A stretch of 64,000 bases of DNA from Kappaphycus alvarezii (taxonomy: Eukaryota > Rhodophyta > Florideophyceae > Gigartinales > Solieriaceae), in NCBI GenBank assembly GCA_002205965.3, contig NADL03000462.1, forward strand, positions 1,125,001 to 1,189,000, in the 5' to 3' direction. A program made the position numbers and the translations under genes. A model generated the notes under the pieces. The model was not told the DNA's origin. It searched no databases and saw only the letters and a program-made list of their open reading frames with translations. Numbering within the stretch: the stretch's first letter is position 1; each line of letters begins with the position of its first letter. This document shows positions 18,120 through 29,011 of the stretch, piece after piece.

Positions 18120-20870
18120 TCAAGTTCGAATCGGGTGACTAAATTCTGCGTAAATGCGGAGCACGACGTTTACAAACGCTACACATGTAGTCCAAATTGC
18201 TAAGCCGAGCTTTTCATGTATCCGGGGTTTCACTCCTCCCGCAGAGCATCCGCAGGGAGATGTGAGTGCTGCAGCGTATTTCTCTGTGACCTTGGATGTT
18301 GTAACAGAAGGTGATCCTAACGAGTCGAAAGCTAGGGGCACAAGATTCCATGCTAGCCTCGATCGTCCCGACAGTGTCTTTCCAGGAATGGCTGCCACGT
18401 TCCTGACTAAATCCCTCTTCTTCCGCTTTTCTCCTGCATTGGCGACGGCTTGCACTTCCCGTGATCCCATTGACATATAGCTCTTCTGAAATGGCGACGA
18501 TACAGTGATGTCGTACGCCCCTGGGAAAGGGGGCTGGGTCTGCGTTGCACCAGGCCGCGGGTGCACCAGAGTGTCCGCAGGTCGCGCGGTGAGTCCAGGG
18601 AGTAGGGACTTAACCTCGTACTGGACGCCAACTCCTGCTGCCTTGAGCAACTCTCGGCCAAATACTTTCACCACTGCCGTGAGCCGGTTGGCCCATTCGA
18701 GAACTTTGTTGCATAGGTCTGCCGCATGGTCTCTGAAGGGATCTATGGGCCTGTGGCACTCCGCGCACCGCAGCGGAGCGGTGTCATCAATCGCGTGAAC
18801 TCCCAGGTGACGGCGCAGCATCTCTTTCCTCATCTCGTTGGACGTTCGGTTGACCACGGACGAATGGGCAGTGCGGAAGGCTGCTGCATGTGTCTCCGAG
18901 TATGCGTGACAGCAGAACATTTACCGTCAGAATGCGTCGCGGGGTTGGGGAACCTCACCCATTAACAATCCTTCCAGCAGAAGGACTTTGCCGCCGATTC
19001 GCAACAGGCCCGATAGAGAATGTTGTGTGTATTGTCGGGATTGGCAGCAAAGCTGGCTGCTATCAGTGTTTCCGGAAGACCGCCATGTCTGTATGTCTGT
19101 TAGTGAGGGACGGATAGAGCCGCCGGACGAACTCCTGGAGGTTTCTCTCCGCTTCAGCACATGTGTTCGGTCGTACTAGTCACGTCAGGCCTTCGCATCT
19201 GCTCGGCATCAATTATGCTCACAGAATATGCTGCGAAATTGACTGTCGCCCAAGGTGCAAAGCCGTGACCGCCGTTGCGGAGAGGTAAGGATACCTGCTG
19301 TCGAATTGCTCTGGTCATCGGGAAATTATTTGAACTTGAAAAGAAGTCCAATTGTTCTTCGTCAAACCTCAGTGCGATGCTAAAGGTCACATTTGTCGGA
19401 GTTAGCTTCACCACGTGTTGAAGCTTACAAGCCGGAGCACACACCTAGTGAGGGTGGAACCGAATGCGAGCGTCTCCGATACCGTCGATCAGCGACAAAG
19501 TGTGCTTGCAGCAGATGATTTTCTCGTTGAGGAAGTCTTCCATAAATTGAGGCGACCCAATCGAGGCCCAAAGAAGGTCTCTATGCTTTCGGTGGAAGAT
19601 TTTTCACTTGGGAAGCAGTGTAACAGAGGCGATGCACGGTTGCCGGGTTGACGCGGCCAGAATAGACGTGTTTTAGCGGGATTCAGATACAAGCCATGGT
19701 CGGGCCCTCTGGAGCTGATGATCTCGACTGCTTTTTGAGCTCCGCGTGAGTGCTTGAACACAGCTCGGTTTACAAAGATGGTATGCAGATGGCTGCAAAC
19801 TAATGCCTATGAAGATGGAGATGGTATGCAGGTGGCTGCAAACTCATAAGCATGAGTTTGCTTATGAGTTTGAAGCCACCTGCATACCATGATGTAGACC
19901 GAGCTGTGTTCGCCCAGCAATTTCCGTTGCTTATGGATGCACTACAAGGGAGAACGTCAGCATTTCTTGCTGGCCCTGCAAGCATCCCTTATTGGCTAAG
20001 GATGTCCTGAGCACGCGCCACGGGCAATATCAGCGACGACGTGTTGCGAGCGTACACCATGTCCAGAAAGCGACATAGCGACGGTACTTGGGTCGGCATC
20101 AAGCGTATCATGCGCTGTCTTGAGAACCGATTGAATGCATCATGTGCATCCAAGGATACTAGTGCATATTCTTCTTCGTCGCCTTGGCGCTCGACCAGTC
20201 TCCGTACTTCGTGCACAATGGAATCTAGTCCGCAGGGCACGCCATTGGCCACTTGGAGGGGTGCGAGATACCACGTATTGCCTTCCAGTGCTTATAGTCG
20301 AAGCACCTTTGTTCCAAGTCGCCATAAGGCCGTCCCAATAGCTCTGGGGCGGAGCTTATCTTGCCGAGATTGGGTGGGCAGCGGCGTCGCAGAGGAGATC
20401 AGAGGGATTGTGTCGTCTGGTAGGTTCCCCTCCGCTAGTCTCGTCACAACCGCAGCTAGCGCCGAAATGCCTGTCACACCTGCTTCGGGACTCACCGCTG
20501 TGTTGGCCAACAACCGAAGGAGCTGAGGGCACATTCTGTCCGGACCAGGCGCGGAATTTGGGTTCACGCGTCGGGCAGCGCGTGGAGCCGCCCCCTCAGT
20601 GATGTCTATCGGAAGCGGCAGGTCTCTCGTTTCGATGGCTGTCACCGGTGAGTGCGGGGCTGCGTTCAACTTTGGCAGACATTCCAAAACCTGTGGGTCA
20701 CGCGCGTTAGCGATGCGCGACTGGTGAGGGGTGTGCATCGCACGCCCGTATTGCGCGTCTGTTGCTGAGTGAGCTGCCCGGCGAAACCCGGGGTCACGTC
20801 TATTGTCTGTTACGGTCTGCCAGGGGCGATTTCGGACCGTCCTGCTGCATGGGACATAACTAATTGTTCT
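18120..20870 (-). pseudogene. Family A-related retrotransposon with most domains, inverted segment at the YADD site
   Basis: Read on the minus strand from 5' to 3': at 20580-20400 the N-terminal RT block (NPNSAPGPDRMCPQLLR, later LRPRAIGTALWRLGTKVL); at about 20250-20000 motif A (SLDAHDAFNRFSRQRMI); near 19960 a decayed motif B; then a fold-back inversion at 19755-19911 where YADD should be; GLYLNPAKTRLFWPR at about 19690; and a long 266-residue frame (18120-18920). That last frame has the finger CAEC-x9-H-x4-C, LLPGLTARPADTLVH, AYDITVSSPFQ, FDSLGSPS and the end FSHPIRT. The subfamily differs from the 8-13 kb copies but matches 26542-26916. It is the only copy that retains the region N-terminal of motif A. 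Many frame breaks make it dead. Confidence 0.75.
19755..19911. repeat. Fold-back inverted repeat inside the RT gene
   Basis: The core arms 19823-19852 and 19859-19888 are 30 bp with one mismatch and a 6-nt loop (GGTATGCAGGTGGCTGCAAA against its reverse complement). Outer arms GAACACAGCTCGG (near 19755) and CCGAGCTGTGTTC (near 19899) extend it. A third, direct copy of GGTATGCAG-TGGCTGCAAAC lies at 19780-19800. It replaces the YADD-coding segment of the host element. Confidence 0.85.
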
Positions 20871-20878
20871 CACTAGAG

Positions 20879-21165
20879 CCGCCGATGTCCCCGGTAATGC
20901 CGTGGAGGCGGCCCATCGCAGGAAGATCACGGACTTCGAGCGCAGTATTTCCCCGTGCGCCCCCTCTCGACCTGGTCCCGGAGCTCTCGGCTTCCGGTTC
21001 CAACCTGTCGCTTTCGACGCTCTCGATGCACCCTTCCATGCCACCATCCGCCTCCCTGAAGACTACATTCGCAGCATCGCCCGCGGCAACCACACGAGCG
21101 ACAATGAGATCCGCCGACACGTTAACCATTGCCTCAGCACGTGGTGGCAGGGTGGGAGGTGAGGA
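20879..21165 (+). pseudogene. Family A endonuclease C-terminus, plus strand
   Basis: The plus strand encodes EAAHRRKITDFERSISP, FRFQPVAFDALDAP, YIRSIARGNHTSDNEIRRHV and LSTWWQ, matching the family A C-terminal block. It lies between two minus-strand copies and both junctions are within element coding sequence, so it is an inserted or inverted piece. Confidence 0.7.
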
Positions 21166-22540
21166 AGGTGGCACTCAGTCCACGGCGAGAAGCCTGGCCA
21201 CGGATGCGGAGATGGGCGGCCTGGGTCGAGTAGTGGGAGGGGACGGGATCAGCAGTCCAATACTTGTCTTGCCAAATAGCTTCGGTCCTGACGGCCTGCA
21301 GTACCCTTCTTAGGTAGGTTAATTTGCGCGTGGGTTTAGCTGCAAGGACGAGGGGGTCGAAGGATCTAAGGTCATGAAAGGCAGAGTATGGGAGGCCAGG
21401 GAACCGTAGGAGGAACTGGCGGAGATGCGACTGTGCTTGGCTGGCGAGGAAGTCGCGATGCCTTCGGAAGCGGAAGGCCAGAAGGACTGAGGAGCGCGGG
21501 GTGGTGAAGGAAGCAGTCCTGGCGTGGACGAAGTCTGCATCAAGGATGCTGGCTTGTGCAGCTCCGTGGAGGAACGGAGAGAGCAGGGTGAACCCTTGTC
21601 CACTTTGGGAGAAGGGAAGGGAGATCTGGGACCACTCGTTGTCGGGGTGAGGGAAACCGTGCAGCGCCTCGTAGGAGCGCAGAAGGGTATCGAACTCTTC
21701 GGCAGCTGGGGTGGCGCGAGAGGGATCCAAGAATTTGAATGCGTGGGCAAGGAGACAGGTGGCGGCGCCGACTCGTTGCATACGGAACCGAGCTTGTGCG
21801 TCGCCGATCAGGTGCAGGCGGTCATGAGTGCGGCAGCAGGCGGCGTTCTTTGTGCGCAGGAACGTATCCGTGAAGGACTGGTCGCCCACGGGTGCGCCCA
21901 GGAGATCGAATCTGTCTCGGGGGCTTTCGGAGAGGAGGAAATCGGAGGGGAAGGCGGAGCGGTGCGAGGGGGAGAGCAGAGGCCGGGAGATGCGGGTCCT
22001 GCAGGTGTTCAGATGAAACCTGCAGCCATGAGCCTCCCTGGAAAGAAGGCACGCGTCTCGTGCCTTATCTCCCTCCGGCTCTTTGGCGGTTCCGCGAATG
22101 AGGGGTTGGATGGTGAGGGAGAAAAGCAGCATGGACGCAGGGTCTCCTTGCTGGGTATCTTGGTCACGATCAGTGACAGGGGCAAAATTGTGGGGTGATT
22201 TAATACTAGAAAGATATGGTCGGTTGTGGCCCGGAATATCATACAGGGTGCCCAGTAATACCTCTGAAATTACCCTAAAAAGCCGGCTCAAGGCCCTCCA
22301 GCAGGCAGGGATTTCGCGGTTGGGAACGTACAGCTTTGGCGGGGCGCAACCGTACACCACGTTTGCGAAGTGGGCGAGTGTAGGGGCGTAGGGCACGAAG
22401 CTCGGACAAAGGACATTGGGATCAATAGGGGACCGCTGAGTATCGTCAATTGAGCTTTGCTCTGTACCCTTTAAAATATTCGTATATCTTAAATGGGCTG
22501 CTTTGTACGAGTTGTTTTCCGCGAAAAGTGTTTGGATCAA
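21145..22540 (-). pseudogene. Family A retrotransposon RT/thumb copy lacking YADD
   Basis: A continuous 468-residue minus-strand frame. It contains YAPTLAHFANVVYGCAPPKL, DTQQGDPASMLLFSLTIQPL (motif B), FDLLGAPVGDQSFTDTFLR, AATCLLAHAFKFLDPS, GQGFTLLSPFLHGAAQAS and LRIRGQASRRG. The catalytic YADD block is missing between motif B and LNTCRTRI. About 110 bp of unrelated sequence (roughly 22195-22310) is inserted in frame before motif B. The frame stops where the plus-strand fragment begins, so the zinc finger and nuclease are lost. Although long and open, it cannot encode an active polymerase. Confidence 0.8.
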
Positions 22541-23640
22541 TAAGATGAGTCATTTTTGTCCTGTTTGTTCCGTCCGAAAAGTTTTTTTTTGCTGCGGTCG
22601 TGCACTGATGCCATAAACTTCTCTCTCTTATTCACAACTCAACTCCCTTTATCCGTCAGTGGGTGCACACTCAAGTAATTAATGAGTACATATCATTCAT
22701 TCATTCAGTTAGCATGATGTTGTGGTCGAGCTTGTGCTCCGACAATGGTTTGCGGCTGAGATATGGGCTACTGAAGAAAGAGGTGACTGACTGCGAAATG
22801 AACATTTTTTCCAAAATGCCAGTAGTTTGCTGTGGGAGTTTAGCTTTTCTCCCGCAAACTATTCTACCGAGTCCCACAAAAAGCTTCTGCACTGTTCGGT
22901 CGAAGGACGTCGCTTGAATATGCCTGACGAGGAGCACAGGTTGCCCAGGGTGGCACGCGCTCTCGCCGTGACACGGCATGCGACCAAGCAGCACAGCCGC
23001 GCCAGTAGACCAGATCGCGAATCAAAGCCATCGATAAATTGCGCCCTGGCCATTGAGTATCATTGAGTGGAGCGAGAAGCAACGTGTGCAGCATGCTCAT
23101 CAATAGCACATCACGCAGGCCACGGAATTGCGCCAAAGGTATCGACAACAAGCGGAACAATATCGGTGTGGACTTTGGTTATGGCGGAGGGGTGAGCCGA
23201 AAGGGAAAGTGGAGGCATTTGGGGGATAGGGTAGAGATGCGGGGAGTGTGATGGCGGACGGACTCTGCGCAGTGATGTTGGGGAACGGGGATGGCATCTC
23301 ACAGGTCTTCTTTGCACTGCATGTAGGCGACAGCAGCCTGTAAACCCGGAAGTGCAAATAAATAATGTGAGGTACAGTAGTACAATACAAAATAGTACAG
23401 TATAGGGGAATACCGAGTAATACAGTACAGTACGTAGGAAAACGCCACAGTTCGATTCCCAACTGGCGGAAAATTTTATTACGTAGTTTTCAATTCCTTG
23501 TCATGCTCTTATAGGCAATTGAGAACAAAACATTCACGAATCGTGACATAACCCAGTGGTCCCCGTTGCGTGGGTTTCAGTGCAATACCGCAAATTCCCA
23601 TCTTCCAAAACTTAAACTGCATTATACGTACAGTGCCGTA
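22541..23640. other. Intergenic, no recognisable gene
   Basis: CTGATGCCATAAA at 22606-22618 matches the family A 3' tail, suggesting a plus-strand relic end. From 23370 to 23435 TACAGTAC/TAGTACAG repeats occur. The CAGTTCGATTCC at 23448 resembles a tRNA B box but no cloverleaf can be built around it. No coding region is convincing. Confidence 0.4.
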
Positions 23641-23669
23641 TTATTCTGTGTCTTAAACAAAGTACTGCT

Positions 23670-25187
23670 CTATATCCATGTCTTGCCAGGATTCTCTGGA
23701 TGCCACGGATGATGAACCCCAGTGAGTTTGACGTAAACATGCTTGTCGAACCAGTCAAAGTCGCGGCACTTGTTGTCACGAATAAGCTTTTCCTGTTGTC
23801 GAGCATACGGATCCCTCTTCATCTCCTCGACAAACATTTCCCATTCTTCCGGCAGTGTCTCTGACCCAAATGTCTGTTTATAATAGCCGCTTCTAGCGTT
23901 TGAAGTCTTTGCCCACCGCTCCAACACTCGAATGTTATTCCGCGTAATGATCTTTGTGAAGTTATCAGCTTGGTTTCCACGCACTTTGAATGCCGCTTCT
24001 CGACCAAGTCCCAGTCTGTCCGTCAAATCTTGGGGAATCTGCGGCGGCCATCTTCCTGTCTCTCTCAGATGAATCCGATACATATGCCCTACTCGAGAGC
24101 ACGGCACCATCACAATCCGCCCACCGCAAGCCCAAACCTTAATTGCCAGGTCTGTATTTTCACCCCCCCATACGTACATCCCTTCATCATAACCCCCTAG
24201 CCTCAAAAACTCATCCCGTCGTATCGCAAACAGACTCCCTGGCGTGAATGGCGTCTCATACGGCAGCCTTCTCCCAGGTACCTCCCTTTCCGGGCCGTTG
24301 TCTTGTGGCCCCCCAAACCTTGACCGCTGATACCCAAACCAAAACTGATCCGTAATCACTCCGTACAACAAATCCCCACTCCCCGGCCCATACGACCAAT
24401 CCAGGTCACTGATAATATCCAAGGTCTGCGCCGCCAACGTCCGCGGGTTCTCCGTAATCGGCAGCATCAAGTGTTCCAACCATGTCGCACTCAGCATCTC
24501 CACATGACTGTCAACAAACACCAGCACATCCCCATGCGCCGCCCGGGATCCCCTCATCCGACATCTGGCGACACCCTCACGCCGGTCATTCGTCAAAATC
24601 TTTACCTTCTCACTCACTCGACTCAATTCCTCCAATTCCGTCTCGTTGACACCGGCGCGGAGGTCACCAGAGCCATTGTCATCCACAATGATAATTTCTC
24701 GCAACATGGATGGCGGCGTCCTCGCTAGCAAGGTATGAACGGTTAGAGATAGCATACCGCTCTGCTCATTTTGCACAGTTACAATCAGGGAAGCAGTGGG
24801 CATTTTTTCGACATCGAAACGATAACGGCCGCACATGCCGGTGAAAAAGTTCTTCTGGGTCAACTTGCGGGTTGCGCTGAGTCCGTCTATGTAGACACGA
24901 GAGAAGAAGTCATCCTCTGTCTCCTCGAGCCACCATGGCGGGTCGACAATTTTTGCCGCGGTGTATTTTGAGGTAGCGGCGGTTATTCCGCGACCGGCCC
25001 ATCCTATGATGAACATGACAATGGGGGTTACGATATTAAAGAGTAGCCTGATGCGGTGGTCGGGGGATGAAACGGAGCGGTTTCCTTGGTGTTCATTTTC
25101 TTCGACATCGCCAGGGTGCAAGGCAGCGGGAATGTCTTCGGAGTCGGTAAGGCCGTCGCTGCGACGTGTTCGACGTTTTACCGCCAT
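23670..25187 (-). CDS. GT27-like polypeptide N-acetylgalactosaminyltransferase-related glycosyltransferase, no lectin domain
   Basis: A 505-residue type II membrane protein, presumably in the Golgi. It has a basic cytosolic N-terminus, one membrane segment at about 47-64 (LLFNIVTPIVMFIIGWAG), a stem, and a GT-A catalytic domain. Family marks are TASLIVTVQNEQ (131-142), LREIIIVDDNGSGD (162-175), the metal-binding DxH motif DSH at 226-228 within VLVFVDSHVE, FTPGSLFAIRRDEF, and the Gal/GalNAc-T motif WGGENTDLAIKVWACGG (340-356) followed by PCSRVGH with H368. These match animal and protist GalNAc transferases that start mucin-type O-glycosylation by adding GalNAc to Ser/Thr. The C-terminal ricin-type lectin domain is absent: only about 130 residues follow. 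Donor and acceptor are therefore inferred, not shown. It is uninterrupted and starts at the first ATG. Confidence 0.9.
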   Translation of the reverse strand: MAVKRRTRRSDGLTDSEDIPAALHPGDVEENEHQGNRSVSSPDHRIRLLFNIVTPIVMFIIGWAGRGITAATSKYTAAKIVDPPWWLEETEDDFFSRVYIDGLSATRKLTQKNFFTGMCGRYRFDVEKMPTASLIVTVQNEQSGMLSLTVHTLLARTPPSMLREIIIVDDNGSGDLRAGVNETELEELSRVSEKVKILTNDRREGVARCRMRGSRAAHGDVLVFVDSHVEMLSATWLEHLMLPITENPRTLAAQTLDIISDLDWSYGPGSGDLLYGVITDQFWFGYQRSRFGGPQDNGPEREVPGRRLPYETPFTPGSLFAIRRDEFLRLGGYDEGMYVWGGENTDLAIKVWACGGRIVMVPCSRVGHMYRIHLRETGRWPPQIPQDLTDRLGLGREAAFKVRGNQADNFTKIITRNNIRVLERWAKTSNARSGYYKQTFGSETLPEEWEMFVEEMKRDPYARQQEKLIRDNKCRDFDWFDKHVYVKLTGVHHPWHPENPGKTWI

Positions 25188-26541
25188 TGCGGGGCGGGAC
25201 CTTTGGCGGAGGATGGCTCGGTTGTCGCTTAATGAGATCGAGGTGGAAATAATTTCAATGCGGCCCTTGGTGCAAGCCCGTGAGAATTATCCTGGATAGT
25301 TGCAAAGGGTGGATGCGGGAGTTGGCAGTTGGCAGTAGGCTGCTTGGCAATATCGATGCGGCACGGCCCCTTGGTTGGAGGTTACCTAGTTGCACTCAAT
25401 ACGATGATAAGTGACTGTCTCATCGGCAAGGCGAAGGGAAGGAGAGGCTGGTTGGGATGATGGAGTGGTCAAGTGCGAGTGTAAGAGCGTCTTCGCGTCA
25501 GGTTGCTTAATTTGTTTTGCAGATGGCGTTTTCGTGCTCATTGCCAGTGCACTAACGGGAAGTAGTGCACTGTATTGAGATAGTTGATGGCATAATGCCG
25601 GACAATTGGTGTGGCATCGCAGCACTGCAGCGCAACAATGCACAGAGCGGCTCTCTCCGCGGATCCCACCATTTCCCTACCACCAACGTCATAGCAATTG
25701 TACGTTTACCTTTTACAGTGCAGTGTACAGTGCACTACAGTACCATATCACATGGTCCCGAGGTTTGCCATTACAACCCACGCAAAACTGTGTCAGTGGT
25801 ACTGTACAGTACTTTACTGTACTGTACCGCACTTCCGCGAATCTCTCAAGTACGCAGAATGGACTGTTTCACGCACTGTTTCGAGTGCTCTGTGCAGTGT
25901 ACTGTACAGTGCATGTACAGTACTTGCTCGAGACATTTCGAGACTTGTGGATGCATGTAGCAGACAAAACGTGGCTGCTGCTCTGTTGTAATAAACAAGT
26001 ATTAATTCTGCTCTGCTCAATCTTTCACCAACAGCAAGGCTCCCGGTCGTGACCAAATTTGGTCAAACTCTGTTTTCCTGAAAGTGCGATGCAGTCCTTG
26101 AGGCAACACACCTAAAGTGTCGTGAGTAAACAGGGCCTTCTGATTTCTGTCAAAAAACCGCATATCGACGCCTGCGATCAAAATCACTCTGGGCCATGCA
26201 CTCACTCAAAAGTTGCTCGAGCCCCCTCACTGCGTATCTCACCACTACGCTCAACTGCTTTCCGCTTTATGAGCAAAGGAGAGCGACAGAGGTATCCCAA
26301 GTCACATGAGCAGGACTTAGACCCATCGGTCTCCGAGTATTCAGGCGTCCGGGAAGCTTCCTACAGTACTATGCTGTACAGTACAGTACAGTACAGCATA
26401 TCTCAATGCGGAACGGGATTTCAGAAACTCCCGAAACGAATTTTCAACACCATACACATCACAAACTTTTAATGTTGTACAGTGTATACTGTACAAACTA
26501 TCGTGGCCAATCACAGCCCACCACTGAGATGACTTGATAAG
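25188..26541. other. Intergenic; many TACAG/CTGTA palindromes
   Basis: The proximal 200 bases are the presumed promoter of the minus-strand glycosyltransferase. Dense GTACTGTAC/GTACAGTAC clusters lie at 25718-25745, 25797-25830, 25892-25926, 26364-26400 and 26474-26497. The overlapping plus-strand open frames here are Cys/Tyr/Val-rich products of the repeats and are not credible genes. Confidence 0.5.
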
Positions 26542-26916
26542 ATGCAGAGCTATAAGTCAATGGCAGCACGAGAAGCACGAGCCGTTGCAAACGCAGCAGG
26601 AAAGCGGAAGAAGAGAGACTTTGCTACGAAAGTGGCAGCGATTCCAGGCGAGGCAATGCCGGGACGATCAAGGCTAGGATGGGATTTTGCACCACTAGCC
26701 TTCGACTCGTTAGCAACACCCTCTTTAGAAACATCCAAGGTTAAAGAGACATACGCGGCAACAGTACCGTCTCGTAGCGGATGCCCGACTGGAGGAGTGA
26801 AGACTCGCCTGTATCAGAAGCTTACCTACTCAATCTGGTCAACGTGTGCAGCATCCGTAATTTGTCGCACACCGCAACACGCAGAGCTTAGTCACCCAAT
26901 TCCAACTTCATTTTAA
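26542..26916 (+). pseudogene. Family A endonuclease C-terminal fragment (subfamily of 18.1 kb copy)
   Basis: An open 124-residue plus-strand frame matching the C-terminal part of the 18120-18920 ORF: SMAAREARAVANAAGKRKKR, AAIPGEAMPGRSRLGW, PLAFDSLATPS, GGVKTRLYQKL, IWSTCAASV and the end ELSHPIPTSF. The nuclease core and finger are missing, so it is a 5'-truncated insertion. Its frame is unbroken, suggesting it is younger than the 18-20 kb copy. Confidence 0.78.
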
Positions 26917-27737
26917 GTACTTTGCAACATTGCACACTTGGACTGTACACTAGTGATAAAAGTTTGACAACAGTGTCTTGTCCCTTAGAATACCATAAAG
27001 TAGAGCCAGTGTAAGGTTTAAGCAAAAAATGAGAAAATAGTGAGCTTACGCAAAAACAGAATTCTGAAAAGTCTTCAGAAAGACGTAGTATGATAAATTT
27101 CTGAAAAGTATTTCTGAAAATTTTTTCTGAAATTTGAAAACGTGTTTACGCATGGCCAAATGGGAATGCACCATGTTTTTTCCTCACAAACATTTCTCAC
27201 GGGTCTTCACTAACTGGTCACATTTCAGCAATTTACCTCACGACTTCATTCCAGAATTCTGCAATTGAATTACAGACTGTAATTCTATTGCTGAAATTTG
27301 GCGGTTTTATTTCTGAATTCTTTGTGCGTAAGATCTCTAATAAATGTGGAAAATGTAGTGGTTTTGGTCCCGCCATGGAAAATTCTTAATTTCAGGAAGA
27401 TGCATTGGGCATGAAAGTTGAAGCAACCTTCTTTTGTCCTCATGTGAATATTACTGTCCCCATTCCATGTTGCCCCACATCTCCGTCAGCAACCATCCCT
27501 ATCCCTACTCCCCGTTCTTCTCGTTTTACCTTCTCCTCTACTGCCGTTGAAGATGAAATTCGGTCGTCAACAAGTCAACACTAAGCAGGCGTTGATATGT
27601 CTCATAGCTGGCTGGACAGTTCCGCGGCCACCTATCGTCAAGAAGCGCAGAATTGACCCGCTTTCAGTCCTCTCATCGAACTATGTACTGATCACTATTG
27701 CACTTACCCTTCACCAGGAGATTGAAAACTGCAGCTA
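26917..27737. other. Unassigned; 5' flank or N-terminal part of Harbinger element
   Basis: At 27120-27330 there is AT-rich DNA with repeated TTTCTGAAAA/TTTCAGAA motifs. The frame 27547-27738 (63 residues) precedes the transposase relic and may be its N-terminus, but has no diagnostic motif. Confidence 0.3.
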
Positions 27738-28770
27738 GCTGGTGCAGCGCTCGCAGATGATTGGCTTTACGAGCCTGAAGGGGCACCGTTCTTATCCAGC
27801 GATGTTATGCCCAAGCTGTTGCGATTTTAGAAGGAAGATTTGGAGAAGATTGCACCCCTTATTGGTTGGCCAAAGGAGAAGGTACGAAACAAGAACAACC
27901 GCTGTCGAGGCACGCCGATGTTCGTAGCGAACGTCGTATTGCGGCGTCTGGCGTCACCGAATCTCTGGAAGGACTTGAGAGTTGTTGTTCGTTCTGTACT
28001 ATTCTCAGCGTTCGTAAATCTTCTGGGAAGGGCTTTAGAGATTTGTTGGTGAGCGCGTAGAATTTTTGATGGATGATTTACATGCGCTTTTCTGGTGTAA
28101 CCGATTATCAGACTACGCAGATAGCGTGTACAAGAAGAGCCGCTGCCTGGATAACATTGTCGGGTTTATTGGCGATATAAACATCTCTATCAGCCGACCG
28201 AGCCGTGCCAACCTTGACCAGCGTGTGATATACAATGGTCACAAGTGCAAGCACGAGCTCAAGTTTCAAGCCGTTACTACTCCTTGTGGTCTCCGCATGC
28301 ACCTTGCTGAATCTGTGCAAAGGCCAAAGCATGACTGGAGTCTGTAATTTGAAAGTGGCTTGAAAAACAGTCTCGGCTCAGCCCTGAATCATTGACTCGT
28401 GCATTATATATTGTATGGGGACTCTGGGTACAGCACAAGTGAGTTACTGTTTCATTCAGCCGGTCTATCCTTGTCCAGGGGCAACGTCCACGCTAACACG
28501 GTAGTGGCCAAGAGCAGGGTGATAATGGCCAAGAGCAGGGTTTTAATGGCCAAGAGCAGGGTAACGGTGGAGGGATTTTTTCGCGAATTCCAGCGTTACC
28601 GGACTTATGTTGATGTGAAGAGGTCTCTACGAATCAAAGAATCGGCTCGGCCGTTGAAAGAGTCTACATCGCCACTTTCTAGCTTACCGATGCGCGAAAT
28701 TTTCTACATCCAAACACCATCGCGCAGTATTTTGGTTGTGCTCCGCTTTCTTTAGAGGACTACCTAAATC
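27738..28770 (+). pseudogene. Harbinger-type (DDE_Tnp_4) transposase, decayed, element 1
   Basis: Cut-and-paste transposase of the Harbinger/ISL2EU type. The plus strand reads WLYEPEGAPFLSSDVMPKLL, a TAG, KEDLEKIAPLIGWP, VVLRRLASPNLWKDL, then a +1 shift near 28055. It continues DNIVGFIGDINISISRP, IYNGHKCKHELKFQAV, two stops, YILYGDSGYS, MAKSRVTVEGFFREF and, in another frame, NTIAQYFGCAPLSLEDYL, the usual family C-terminus. Of the DDE triad, the first Asp (normally GFIDGT) is displaced: GFIGDI. The second (YGDSGY) and the Glu (VEGFF) are kept. A 21-bp segment encoding MAKSRV is triplicated just before the Glu (28499-28562). Its partner gene is the convergent Myb-like ORF at 29.0 kb. Confidence 0.82.
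28499..28562 (+). repeat. 3 x 21-bp in-frame tandem repeat in transposase
   Basis: ATGGCCAAGAGCAGGGT (first copy GTGGCCAAG...) occurs three times at 21-bp spacing, adding two extra copies of the AKSRV peptide before the catalytic Glu region. The reading frame is preserved. Confidence 0.9.
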
Positions 28771-29011
28771 ATCGCCACTGAGGGGTTTAAAGTCTCCAGG
28801 GGTCCAGGGAGAATTCCCGGCAGGGCAGGCGGGCGGGGCAGGCGCCGTGCGCTTTCCGTGTGCAGCCCAGCTGGTGCTCCTTTGCAAAGTAAATGTGAAC
28901 CATTACTGCGCCGCCCTCATAGCTAATGGTCGCTTTTCATATTGGATACTATCTGGCCAGCCAGATCCAGGACGGTTTGAATCTACTAAATGTTTTGCGG
29001 AATGACACGCC

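Noticed and set aside
21524..22198. 224-codon plus-strand ORF
   Set aside because: It is the antisense shadow of the retrotransposon RT frame on the minus strand, which carries the recognisable motifs.
23446..23470. B-box-like CAGTTCGATTCC
   Set aside because: No D-arm or anticodon arm upstream; the upstream bases are TACAG repeats.
25565..26472. Overlapping plus-strand ORFs of about 100-148 codons
   Set aside because: Composition is dictated by TACAG/CTGTA repeats; all frames are open by periodicity, and no domain is seen.
28399..28755. Independent gene of 118 codons
   Set aside because: It is the 3' half of the Harbinger transposase (YGDSGY and VEGFF regions) after two stops.
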